Source: Deltaproteobacteria bacterium | Lineage (GTDB): Bacteria > Desulfobacterota > Desulfarculia > Adiutricales > Adiutricaceae | Assembly: GCA_031270705.1 (NCBI GenBank) | Contig: JAISWW010000164.1 | Location: forward strand, 1 to 33,859 | Length of the DNA stretch: 33,859 bases | Direction: 5' to 3' | Shown: in pieces, positions 15,371 to 22,832 of the stretch | Position numbering within the stretch: the stretch's first letter is position 1 | Layout: each line of letters begins with the position of its first letter | Notes under the pieces: model-generated | What the model saw: the letters and a program-made list of their open reading frames with translations, nothing else | Databases searched by the model: none | What the model was told of the DNA's origin: nothing | Made by a program: the position numbers and the translations under genes

Positions 15371-16264
15371 ATGAATGAAATCTCAATCAGATTCTTTGAT
15401 GATAAAGAGGTTCGCGCCGTTTGGGATGACGAAGACTCCAAGTGGTGGTTCTCCGTCACCGATTTTGTCGGCGTGTTGAGCCAGACCCCGCGTCCGCGGA
15501 ACTACTGGCATGTCCCCAGATACCGCTTGAAGAAGGCCAAAAGCCAAGTTCTTTTAAATTGTAAGAGGTTCAAATTCATGGCCTCCGATAACAAACCTCG
15601 CTGGACGGATTGCCTGACCAACGATGGCCTTATCGCGCTGGCCAAAGAGTTTCCTGGCAAGGAGCCTAACCGCTTCATCGAGAGGCTCACTCGCGGCGAC
15701 GAGACTATTGATGATCAGAGCGAGGCGAAGGCTTACGCTATATTTGGGAGCTCCTTGTTCGAAACGATAGAGGTCGGAACCGTCAAGGGCTTGCGGCAGA
15801 TTCACGCCTACCTGTTCGGCGGGCTGTATGACTTCGCGGGACAGATAAGGACTCTAGACATCGCCAAGGGCTTCTTCCAATTCGCTGACGCGCGGTTTTT
15901 GCCAGAGACGCTCGCGTCAATCGAGCGAATGCCGGAGAGCTCCTTTGAGGAGATAGTCGCCAAGTACGTCGAGATGAACGTCGGCCATCCGTTCATGGAG
16001 GGCAACGGCAGAAGCGCCCGAATTTGGCTCGACCTGATCCTGAAGAAAAACTTGAAGCTCCAAGTCGATTGGAGCCTGATTGGCAAGAAGGACTATATGG
16101 CCGCGATGAGAGAGAGCGTCACCAACTCCACGCGGATAAAAGCCCTGACCCAAGCCGCGCTGACAGACAAGATTAACGACCGCGAGGTCTTCATTAGAGG
16201 CGTGAGCCAATCCTACTACTACGAGGAAGAAGACGATTTTATGGAGGATGACTGGGACGAGTAG
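15371..16264 (+). CDS. Bro-N-Fic fusion protein with class III-type self-inhibitory tail
   Basis: A 297-residue two-domain protein. Residues 1-115 look like a phage BRO-N/antirepressor domain (IRFFDDKEVRAVWDDEDSKW, then WFSVTDFV). Residues 120-297 are a Fic domain close to Neisseria NmFic, with GTVKGLRQIHAYLFGGLYDF and the catalytic loop HPFMEGNGRSAR at 206-217 (His206). Fic enzymes usually transfer AMP from ATP to a protein hydroxyl. The C-terminal SYYYE at 281-285 matches the class III inhibitory motif (Ser then Glu four residues later), so activity is probably controlled by oligomer state. An acidic tail (EEEDDFMEDDWDE) follows. GAGG precedes ATG 15371. Target unknown; the BRO-N part may bind DNA. 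Confidence 0.9.
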   Translation: MNEISIRFFDDKEVRAVWDDEDSKWWFSVTDFVGVLSQTPRPRNYWHVPRYRLKKAKSQVLLNCKRFKFMASDNKPRWTDCLTNDGLIALAKEFPGKEPNRFIERLTRGDETIDDQSEAKAYAIFGSSLFETIEVGTVKGLRQIHAYLFGGLYDFAGQIRTLDIAKGFFQFADARFLPETLASIERMPESSFEEIVAKYVEMNVGHPFMEGNGRSARIWLDLILKKNLKLQVDWSLIGKKDYMAAMRESVTNSTRIKALTQAALTDKINDREVFIRGVSQSYYYEEEDDFMEDDWDE

Positions 16265-16663
16265 ATGGCGACCATCGAAGAATGACCTCCAGGTCGTTAC
16301 TGAGGCGCCAACCGAGCCGCGCGGGATAGTAGGTCAAATAACAGAAGCCTCTTAAACAGGGCCTGGCCAATAGCGTTTAATTAATGGTATTACGCTTAAA
16401 TTTTAAGCTAAAAAATCTTAACAATATTTTTAACATGATTTTAAGCTGTTTTATTTATGTATATTCATTTAATCAGTCTTTTTTATATATCTTAAAAAAC
16501 GAATTTTTTAGCTCGCTATTGCATGTTAAAATACCATAAAATCGTCATAAAAATTAATTAATCGTTTTTTGACTTAATATTTGTCCTTACTTGTTTTAAT
16601 CATCTATATATACCCTTAAGGGGCTTATTGAGAATTGACAACCGCTGGGCTAACGAATTTTAC

Positions 16664-16692
16664 TTGACATCCAGCCAAATCGCGGTTTAAAT
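16664..16692 (+). promoter_or_regulatory. Sigma70-like promoter of the nitrogenase-like operon
   Basis: A perfect TTGACA (16664-16669) with TTAAAT (16687-16692) at 17-base spacing, or TTTAAA at 16-base spacing. Transcription would begin near 16699 and give a leader of about 160 bases that contains a hairpin and a terminator. The promoter lies in the only intergenic region of the operon. Confidence 0.6.
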
Positions 16693-16708
16693 GGGGGAAA
16701 ATAAATTT

Positions 16709-16731
16709 AACTGGAAGGCCGCCTTCTGGTT
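16709..16731 (+). promoter_or_regulatory. Leader hairpin before the attenuator
   Basis: AACTGGAAGG (16709-16718), loop CCG, CCTTCTGGTT (16722-16731): a 10-bp stem with two G-U pairs. It would form soon after transcription starts. It could be part of a sensing element that controls the terminator 40 bases downstream, or simply stabilise the RNA. Confidence 0.4.
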
Positions 16732-16771
16732 TGACATATATTCTCTTTCGGGCTGATCAATATTTAATGAA

Positions 16772-16805
16772 GGTCCCGGGCAATTCTGTCCGGGGCCTTT
16801 TTTTT
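16772..16805 (+). terminator. Intrinsic terminator inside the leader (candidate attenuator)
   Basis: The arms GGTCCCGGGC (16772-16781) and GTCCGGGGCC (16788-16797) form a 10-bp stem including two G-U pairs, followed by eight T (16798-16805). It lies between the promoter near 16664 and the first structural gene. Read-through would therefore be needed for expression. It may alternatively be the end of a short upstream transcript. Confidence 0.75.
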
Positions 16806-16861
16806 AGCCTTTTTGTTTTTTATGGCCTTTTTTTGGGCCAGGCTTTTAAGGATTGAATTCG

Positions 16862-18331
16862 ATGAGTTTTATGGAAACCCTCATACCGCCCATCCGGGAA
16901 AGACGCCATCCCGAAACCTCTCTGGCTCACGGAGCGGCTCGATGTGGCCAGGGTCAGAAACGCGCCACCTGCGCGGTCATGGCCCAAGCGGATCGGAGCT
17001 TTACCCAAGGCTCCATCTGTCCCTTGCTTCCGGCTTTAGGCATCATGACCAGCTTACCGGAGACGGTGGTGCTCATGCATGGCGCGGTGGGTTGTGGTAG
17101 TTGCGCCAATGGCAATAACGTGAACATTCGAGCTGGCCACGCCGCTCGAGGCCGAGCCAACCAAGACGCTGTCTGGGTCTCAACCTCTCTAAATGAGATC
17201 AATGTCATAAACGGCGGCGAGGAAAAGCTAGCCGCGGCTATTTTGGAAGTTGACTCGGCCTATAACCCTAAGGTCATCCTCACGGTCTCTGGGTGCCTGC
17301 CGGGCGTTATTGGCGACGATATTGATGGAGTGGCCGCCAAAACCCAAGACCAAGTCAAAGCCAAGATTTTGCCCGTCCACTGCGAGGGATTTAAATCGCG
17401 GTTTATGGCCACCGCTTACGACGTGGTTTACCACGCCGTGGGTCGCCATCTTTTGCCAGAAAAAGCCGCGGGGCCCAAAGATCCTCTGACCGTTAACGTC
17501 ATGAACGTGGGTTCCATGGGTTTGATTGACGAAAAAGAACTGGCCAGGCTTTTAGGGGAACTGGGACTTAAGGCCAACTTTTTTCCCGTCTTCGCCAATC
17601 CCGACTCTTTCGCCTTAGCCACCCAAGCCCGCCTTTCCATTAGCGTTTGCCCCACGCACGACGATTATTTCCTTAATCATTTAAAGGAAAAATACGACGT
17701 GCCCTTTATCATTCGCCACATGCCCATTGGGATAAAAAATACCAGCCAATGGCTTTTGGATCTCGGCCAGGAGCTGGGTTTGGCCAAAGAAGCCCAGGCT
17801 CTGGTCAAAAAAGAAGAGAGCGAACTCCAAGTGGCCTTGGAAGATTTTAAGGCTTTTTTCGCTGGCCAAACGGCCTTTATCTCGGCTGGCGAGTACCGCT
17901 CTTTGGCCACGGCTCTGTTGTTGAGGGAATTGGGTTTTAAGATCTTAGGGATCCGCTCTTTCCACTTTGATAGTTTCGCCGAGGTGGAGTTGGCCAAACT
18001 CGACCAAGGCGACGACTTTATCTTTAACGTGGCCAATGTTCAGCCCTTTGAGGAAGCCAACCTTCTTAAGCGTTTAAAGCCCGATATCTTTTTGGGGCAT
18101 TGGCACGGCAACTCCACCGCGGCTCGTTTGGGCATTCCCGCCCAGGTCATTTATAACAGCGGGTTCGCTTATATCGGCTATCAAGGGGCTTACGACCTAG
18201 CCAGGCGTTTATATAGGCGCCTAAAAAACCCAGCCTTTTATCGCCGCCTAGGCCAATACGCCAAATTGCCCTACCGCCCAGAGTGGTATGAAGAGGATCC
18301 TTTTAACCATATCCGGGAGGCCCAAGGATGA
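16862..18331 (+). CDS. Nitrogenase component 1-like alpha-type subunit (NifD/NifE family, uncharacterised group)
   Basis: A 489-residue protein from ATG 16862 (AAGGA 16848-16852). The three cluster-ligand cysteines of NifD have counterparts: Cys53 (GSICPLL), Cys78 (HGAVGCGSC) and Cys145 (SGCLPGVIGDD). Cys263 in VCPTHDDYFLNHLKEKY aligns with the FeMo-cofactor ligand Cys275 of NifD. The His442 region (IPAQVIYNSGFAYIGYQGA) has Tyr/Asn instead of His. Extra cysteines lie at 28, 37 and 81. It overlaps the beta-type gene by 4 bases (ATGA), so the two probably form a complex. Superfamily members reduce N2, tetrapyrrole double bonds, the F430 precursor or C-S bonds. It is not canonical NifD, and the reaction here is unknown. 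No NifH is nearby. Confidence 0.86.
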   Translation: MSFMETLIPPIRERRHPETSLAHGAARCGQGQKRATCAVMAQADRSFTQGSICPLLPALGIMTSLPETVVLMHGAVGCGSCANGNNVNIRAGHAARGRANQDAVWVSTSLNEINVINGGEEKLAAAILEVDSAYNPKVILTVSGCLPGVIGDDIDGVAAKTQDQVKAKILPVHCEGFKSRFMATAYDVVYHAVGRHLLPEKAAGPKDPLTVNVMNVGSMGLIDEKELARLLGELGLKANFFPVFANPDSFALATQARLSISVCPTHDDYFLNHLKEKYDVPFIIRHMPIGIKNTSQWLLDLGQELGLAKEAQALVKKEESELQVALEDFKAFFAGQTAFISAGEYRSLATALLLRELGFKILGIRSFHFDSFAEVELAKLDQGDDFIFNVANVQPFEEANLLKRLKPDIFLGHWHGNSTAARLGIPAQVIYNSGFAYIGYQGAYDLARRLYRRLKNPAFYRRLGQYAKLPYRPEWYEEDPFNHIREAQG

Positions 18332-19668
18332 GCGAATCTTTTGTGGAAAGACCCAGGTGGTCATGTTCTTTGGGAGGAGCCTTAGCCGCGGCGGGCAACC
18401 TCCCGGAAACGGTGCCTATTTTACATTCAGGGCCAGGTTGCGCGGGCAATTTCGCTTGGACCAACAATGGCGCCGCCGCCCTCAACGTGACTGGGCCCTG
18501 CTTAAGCTTAAACGTCCCGGCCACCAACATCCAAGAAAACGAGGTGGTCTTTGGGGGCTTGGATCGCTTAAAGGAAGAGATCCTAAACGCCATTAAGCTC
18601 TTCAGCGGCAGGCTCTATTTTGTCTTAACGGGCTGCTTGCCGGAAGTCATTGGCGATGACGTGGAGTCTTTGGTCTCTGAGCTCAATGGCCCGAAAAACC
18701 ATTTGGTCATGGCTAGCGTGGCCGGCTTTAAGGGCGATTCTTACCATGGTTATGAAGAGGTCTTAAAAACCTTAATTGAAAAAGTGGTCAAAAACACGGC
18801 CAAAAAAGAAAGGGATCTGGTCAACGTCTGGGGTTTGCCGCCGACTCAAGATCCCTTCTGGCGAGGCAATTTGCAAGGTTTGCGGGATCTCTTGGGTTTA
18901 CTGAAACTGCGAGCCAATGTTTTCTTTGGCCCGAGCGTTAATTTCTCGACCATAGCTCAAGCGGCCCGAGCCAGACACAATATCGTGGTCTCTGGCCTTT
19001 ATGGCTTGGAAGCGGCGGAATTATTTCAGGAAAAATTTCAGACGCCTTATGTCCAAACGCCCTTGCCCTTTGGGGCTGAGGCTTCGGATCGCTTTTTGGC
19101 CATCGTCAGCCAGGCCCTCAAGATCCCCTCTCGCCAATACAAAAAGGCCATTGACACGGCGGGCCAATGGCATTACGCCCGCCTCGAGCCCATTGTGGAC
19201 GTCTTTAACGACATGGAGGCTCAAAGGCACGTTCTGGTGGTGGGCGACGTGAACCAGGCCTTGGCCTTAACTGACTTCTTCGCCCAGGATTTGGGCTGGG
19301 TTCCGGAATTGACGGTTATTACCAATAATCTAACCCCAGAGGAACAAGCTCAAGTCCTTCAGTACCACCAAGAAGTTGGCGGAACCCAGCCAGAGCGACT
19401 TATTTTTGAAAACCAGGCCCAGGCCATCGCCAAAACGGCTAAAGAGATCTTTGGTCGCGATGGGTCTAAATATCAGCCTAGTCGCCAGCCGGTCTTTGTG
19501 GCCGGTAGCTCTTTGGAAAGGGGTTTAGCCCAAGAGCTAGGGGCGACCCACCTGAGCCTGACTTACCCCATCGCCAACCGGGCCATTTTGACCCGGGGAT
19601 ACGTGGGTTATTCCGGCGGCTTGCGTTTAACCGAAGACGCGGTTAGCGCTTTTATCGCTGGACGATAG
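18328..19668 (+). CDS. Nitrogenase component 1-like beta-type subunit (NifK/NifN family)
   Basis: A 446-residue partner of the preceding gene, translationally coupled to it by a 4-base overlap. It has a short N-terminus and three cysteines in NifK-like positions: Cys13 (WSCSLGG), Cys38 (SGPGCAGNF) and Cys103 (TGCLPEVIGDDV). A fourth is Cys58 (GPCLSL). Middle motifs (SGLYGLEAAELFQEKF, LPFGAEASDRFL) and the end (LTYPIANRAILTRGYVGYSG) follow the NifK/NifN pattern FP-x-x-R-x-x-x-R-x-x-x-GY-x-G. With three cysteines in each subunit, an interface [8Fe-7S] or [4Fe-4S] cluster is possible. I infer an alpha-beta heterodimer or heterotetramer in the cytoplasm. Confidence 0.85.
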   Translation: MSESFVERPRWSCSLGGALAAAGNLPETVPILHSGPGCAGNFAWTNNGAAALNVTGPCLSLNVPATNIQENEVVFGGLDRLKEEILNAIKLFSGRLYFVLTGCLPEVIGDDVESLVSELNGPKNHLVMASVAGFKGDSYHGYEEVLKTLIEKVVKNTAKKERDLVNVWGLPPTQDPFWRGNLQGLRDLLGLLKLRANVFFGPSVNFSTIAQAARARHNIVVSGLYGLEAAELFQEKFQTPYVQTPLPFGAEASDRFLAIVSQALKIPSRQYKKAIDTAGQWHYARLEPIVDVFNDMEAQRHVLVVGDVNQALALTDFFAQDLGWVPELTVITNNLTPEEQAQVLQYHQEVGGTQPERLIFENQAQAIAKTAKEIFGRDGSKYQPSRQPVFVAGSSLERGLAQELGATHLSLTYPIANRAILTRGYVGYSGGLRLTEDAVSAFIAGR

Positions 19669-19676
19669 GCGAGATC

Positions 19677-20675
19677 ATGGATAAACCGCTAATGTGGCCT
19701 TTATACCGCTTAAAAACCGCCCCGAGCTTAGGTTTTCTAAGGAATAACTTGGCTTTTTGGTCGGGTCTATTAGCCTTGGCCTTAGAAATAAGCCTCGCCG
19801 AGAGTGGCCTCCAACCGCCCACGGATAGGCCTTATTTGCGCTATTTTCTGATTTTGGCTTTGGCTTATTTTGGGCTGGCTCCTTTTCTCCTGCGCTCCCC
19901 GGAAAAACGAGCCAAGCGCCAAGCCAAAGACAACTTTTACGCCATGGCCTTTTTGTTTTTGAACGCTCTTAATTTGGCCACTAGCAAATTCACCGTTATC
20001 CCCGCCATCTTCTTTCCCTCGCCGGACAGAATTTTATCCGTTTTGATCGAAGACTTTAATTATCTCATCTTAGTCTGCCTTTACGCCTCGGCCAAGCTCT
20101 TAATCTGTGGCTTTTTCTCAGGCGCCTTGGCCGGGCTCATCACGGGGGTCGCCATTGGTTTTTCCAAATCCTCGGCTTATTGGCTGAACCCTTTAATTAA
20201 AATCTTAGGCCCCATCCCGCCCACAGCCTGGATTCCCATAGTCTTGGTGGCTTTTCCGACCACCTGGGCGGGCGGCGTCTTTTTGATAGCTTTATCGGTT
20301 TGGTTCCCCACCTCGATCATGACGTCCAGCGGCATCTTAAATGTTCAAAACGCCTATTTTGAGGTCTCGAGCACTTTAGGCGCCAAACGGGTCTACCAGA
20401 TTTTTTTGGTGGGCATTCCCGCGGCTATGCCCTTAATTTTCACGGGTCTATTTAGCGGGGCTTGCGCTTCCTTTTTGACCCTCATGACCGCGGAGATGGT
20501 GGGCGTTAAAAACGGCATTGGCTGGTACATCAATTGGCAAAGGGAGATGCTTTCCTACGCCAACGTCTACGCCGGCCTAATTGTTATCGCCATTTCCTTT
20601 TATTCCCTCATTACCTTGTTTTTTAAGGTTAGAGATCGGGCTTTAGTCTGGCAAAAAGGCATGATCAAATGGTAG
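19677..20675 (+). CDS. NitT/TauT-family ABC transporter permease
   Basis: A 332-residue inner-membrane protein. The N-terminal segment has two extra hydrophobic stretches. The core contains about six membrane helices typical of SsuC/TauC/NrtB, with the ATPase-coupling loop EVSSTLGAKRVYQIFLVGIP near residues 227-246. It starts 8 bases after the beta-like subunit and overlaps the ATPase gene by 7 bases, so it belongs to the same operon. The family imports sulfonates, nitrate, bicarbonate, thiamine precursors or other small compounds. The substrate is not readable from the permease. Confidence 0.9.
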   Translation: MDKPLMWPLYRLKTAPSLGFLRNNLAFWSGLLALALEISLAESGLQPPTDRPYLRYFLILALAYFGLAPFLLRSPEKRAKRQAKDNFYAMAFLFLNALNLATSKFTVIPAIFFPSPDRILSVLIEDFNYLILVCLYASAKLLICGFFSGALAGLITGVAIGFSKSSAYWLNPLIKILGPIPPTAWIPIVLVAFPTTWAGGVFLIALSVWFPTSIMTSSGILNVQNAYFEVSSTLGAKRVYQIFLVGIPAAMPLIFTGLFSGACASFLTLMTAEMVGVKNGIGWYINWQREMLSYANVYAGLIVIAISFYSLITLFFKVRDRALVWQKGMIKW

Positions 20676-21475
20676 AGCTGGCCGAAAATATTCAATCCCA
20701 AGGGGTTATTGACATTAAATCCGTCTCCAAAACCTTCCCCCATCCCGATGGCTCCGAGGTTTTGGCTTTGGCCAAAGTGGATCTGACCATTGACTCCGGC
20801 GAGTTTGTCTCCCTAATCGGCCCCTCTGGTTGCGGCAAATCCACTTTGCTCCGTTTAATCGCCGGGTTAGAAGTCGCCACGACCGGAACTTTGGAGCTAG
20901 ATGGCCAACTCATTGAGGGGCCTGACGCCGAAAGAGGTTTAGTTTTTCAAAATCCCTATCTTTTTCCATGGCTCAATATCTTTAATAACGTGGCTTTTGG
21001 CTTGCGAGCTCGGCGGGTCTACAAAGAACAAAAACATTTGGTGAACCAGTTTTTGGAACTGGTGGGCTTGGGCAAATTTGGCCAAGTTTACCCCCATCAC
21101 CTCTCTGGCGGCATGGCCCAAAGAGCCTCTTTGGCTCGAACTTTGATCAACCACCCGCGGGTTTTATTGTTGGATGAGCCTTTGGGAGCTCTAGACGCTT
21201 TTACCCGCATGACCATGCAGGACGAGATCCTGCGCATCCGGGCCGAAAAGCGCATCACCATGATCATGGTCACGCACGACGTGGATGAGGCCATCTATCT
21301 TTCAGACCGAGTCGTGGTCATGACCCCTAGCCCCGGCCAAGTGGAGACAATCTTAAACGTCCCCTTCCCGCGACCGCGGGCGCGCAATAACCCGGATTTT
21401 TTTCTCTTAAGAAGCCGGATCCTCGAGATTTTGAATTTCGTCGGCCACGTCGAGGATCCTCCGTACCAAATTTGA
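20669..21475 (+). CDS. NitT/TauT-family ABC transporter ATP-binding protein
   Basis: A 268-residue ABC ATPase on the inner face of the membrane. All motifs are present: Walker A GPSGCGKST at 51-59, Q-loop VFQNPYLFPW at 92-101, signature LSGGM at 145-149 and Walker B VLLLDEP at 165-171, followed by the MVTHDVDEAIYLSDR switch His. Closest in pattern to SsuB/TauB. The ATG overlaps the end of the permease gene. The binding protein gene follows after about 80 bases. Confidence 0.94.
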   Translation: MVELAENIQSQGVIDIKSVSKTFPHPDGSEVLALAKVDLTIDSGEFVSLIGPSGCGKSTLLRLIAGLEVATTGTLELDGQLIEGPDAERGLVFQNPYLFPWLNIFNNVAFGLRARRVYKEQKHLVNQFLELVGLGKFGQVYPHHLSGGMAQRASLARTLINHPRVLLLDEPLGALDAFTRMTMQDEILRIRAEKRITMIMVTHDVDEAIYLSDRVVVMTPSPGQVETILNVPFPRPRARNNPDFFLLRSRILEILNFVGHVEDPPYQI

Positions 21476-21557
21476 CAGCGCTGACTGGCGCTCTTTGAAA
21501 ACCTTGTCGCTTAGGCTTAGGGCCAAGGACAAACATCTTTATAGAAAGAGGCGTTTT

Positions 21558-22550
21558 ATGTCCAAATCTTCTATTTTATCCGTCTTAGTCCTAGCCATTT
21601 TGGCTTTGGGCTTACAACAGAGCGCCAACGCTCAGCAATTAAAAAAGATTCGCGTCGGCATTAACGGCAACCTGTGCGAGGGCTCCACGCACATCGCCAA
21701 AGAAAAGGGCTTTTTTGAAAAAGAAGGCTTAGACGCGGAGCTGATCCGCTTAGCCCCCGGCACCAATTTTGAGGCCATTACGGCTGGCTCCATTGACGCG
21801 AGCTTTGGCCTTTTGGCCACCTTAATCCAGCCTTTGTCCAATGGTTTGCCCATTAAGATCACTACTGGCCTCCACACCGGTTGCGATAAGCTTTTGGTCA
21901 AGCCTGATTCCGGCATTAAGACTTTGACCGATTTAAAAGGCAAAAAGATTGGCGTCCCCAGCCTCACCTCCAGCCCCATTATGTTCACCCGGCGGGGTTT
22001 AGCCAGTGTTGGAGTTAAGGTGGGCGACAAAGACTCGGAAGTGGAGTTTATTGTTTTCTCCAACGCCGAATTGCCCTTGGCCCTGGAAAAGGGCGCCATT
22101 GACGCCCTCGCGACCAACGACCCCGTGGCCTCAGTAGCCGCTCGGGACTATAAACTGACTATCCTCTTGGACTCGGCCAGAGACAAACCCTACGCTGACC
22201 AATATTGTTGCGCCGCCTATGTCGCGGCCTCTTTAGCCGCCAAAGATCCCGAGACCGCGGCCAAATACACCCGGGCTTTACAAAACGCCGCGGCTTGGAT
22301 TCAAAAAAACCAAGACGAAACGGCTAAAATCCAGGTGGATTTAAAATACGTGGCGGGCGATCCGATTTTTAACGCCTCGGTTATCAAAACCTTCCGTTAT
22401 ATCCCTTCCGTTTCTGGAGCTTATGACGCTTTTGGCATTACGGCCAAAGAACTGAAGCAAATCGGCATTCTCGGGGCCAAAGTCGACGTGGACGCTCTCC
22501 ATAAAAGCTCCTTCGTGACGTTACCCAATGTCCCTGACACGGTTGAGTAA
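21558..22550 (+). CDS. NitT/TauT-like periplasmic substrate-binding protein with conserved cysteines
   Basis: I chose ATG 21558 (AAAGAGG 6 bases upstream) over upstream in-frame starts because it gives a proper signal peptide (MSKSSILSVLVLAILALGL, cleavage near ANA-QQ at 25). The 330-residue product has the NMT1/SsuA-like fold: ISIDASFG-type loop (TAGSIDASFG), DLKGKKIGVPS and ALEKGAIDAL. Unusual for the family are four cysteines in the mature protein: Cys40 (GNLCEGST), Cys109 (LHTGCDKLL) and Cys217-Cys218 (QYCCAAY). They could form disulfides or bind a thiophilic or metal-bearing ligand. This is the last gene of the five-gene operon, followed by a strong hairpin. Confidence 0.88.
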   Translation: MSKSSILSVLVLAILALGLQQSANAQQLKKIRVGINGNLCEGSTHIAKEKGFFEKEGLDAELIRLAPGTNFEAITAGSIDASFGLLATLIQPLSNGLPIKITTGLHTGCDKLLVKPDSGIKTLTDLKGKKIGVPSLTSSPIMFTRRGLASVGVKVGDKDSEVEFIVFSNAELPLALEKGAIDALATNDPVASVAARDYKLTILLDSARDKPYADQYCCAAYVAASLAAKDPETAAKYTRALQNAAAWIQKNQDETAKIQVDLKYVAGDPIFNASVIKTFRYIPSVSGAYDAFGITAKELKQIGILGAKVDVDALHKSSFVTLPNVPDTVE

Positions 22551-22832
22551 GAAAAATATTATTACCTCTACCGCTAGCTAGCCTTTTCCGCCCGCCCTTA
22601 AAGCTTTGGCTTTAAGGGGCGGGCCGCCTCACGATCGATTTAGCGTTAACTATTTAGCGTTTTAGCGGGCTAGCGATTTTTCCGCGGCGCTAGCAGCTCT
22701 AATCTATGTTAATTTTCTGAAAAACTGTTATCATGCTCGCTGACTTTAGAGCTTTCTAAGGCTCGGCCTTTCCGCCTCTCAACAAAAAGCCCGCTTTTTA
22801 TTTAATTTGCCTGACCCAGTCAAGGAGTGGGC
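22551..22832. other. Intergenic region after the ABC operon
   Basis: Contains the operon-end hairpin (22590-22624), then a stretch with repeated TTTAGCG/GCTAGCG motifs (22638-22695) and a likely promoter area for tyrA near 22705-22735 (GTTATCAT as a possible -10). No gene is visible. Confidence 0.45.
22590..22624 (+). terminator. Long hairpin after the binding-protein gene, weak terminator
   Basis: GCCCGCCCTTAAAGC (22590-22604) pairs with GCTTTAAGGGGCGGGC (22609-22624) with one bulged base and a TTTG loop. No T-run follows, so it may be a transcript-stabilising 3' hairpin or a factor-assisted stop. Confidence 0.55.

Larger units (their letters stand above)
16265..16861 (+). promoter_or_regulatory. 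AT-rich regulatory region ahead of the nitrogenase-like operon
   Basis: About 600 bases without a gene. The part from 16380 to 16620 is strongly AT-rich, with runs such as TTTTAAGC and ATTAATTAATCG that suggest a protein-binding or bent-DNA region. Three TTGACA hexamers occur at 16635, 16664 and 16731; only the second has a good -10 partner. A hairpin (16709-16731) and an intrinsic terminator (16772-16805) follow, then 56 bases to the start codon at 16862. I see no sigma54 site. Confidence 0.6.

Noticed and set aside
16430-16620. Replication origin suggested by the AT-rich stretch
   Set aside because: No cluster of DnaA boxes was seen, and no dnaA/dnaN or other origin-linked gene is nearby; a promoter or transfer-related AT-rich region is simpler.
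16862-19668. Canonical molybdenum nitrogenase (nifDK)
   Set aside because: Subunits are of the superfamily, but the His442 counterpart is missing, the beta-type N-terminus is short, and no nifH, nifE, nifN or nifB gene is adjacent.
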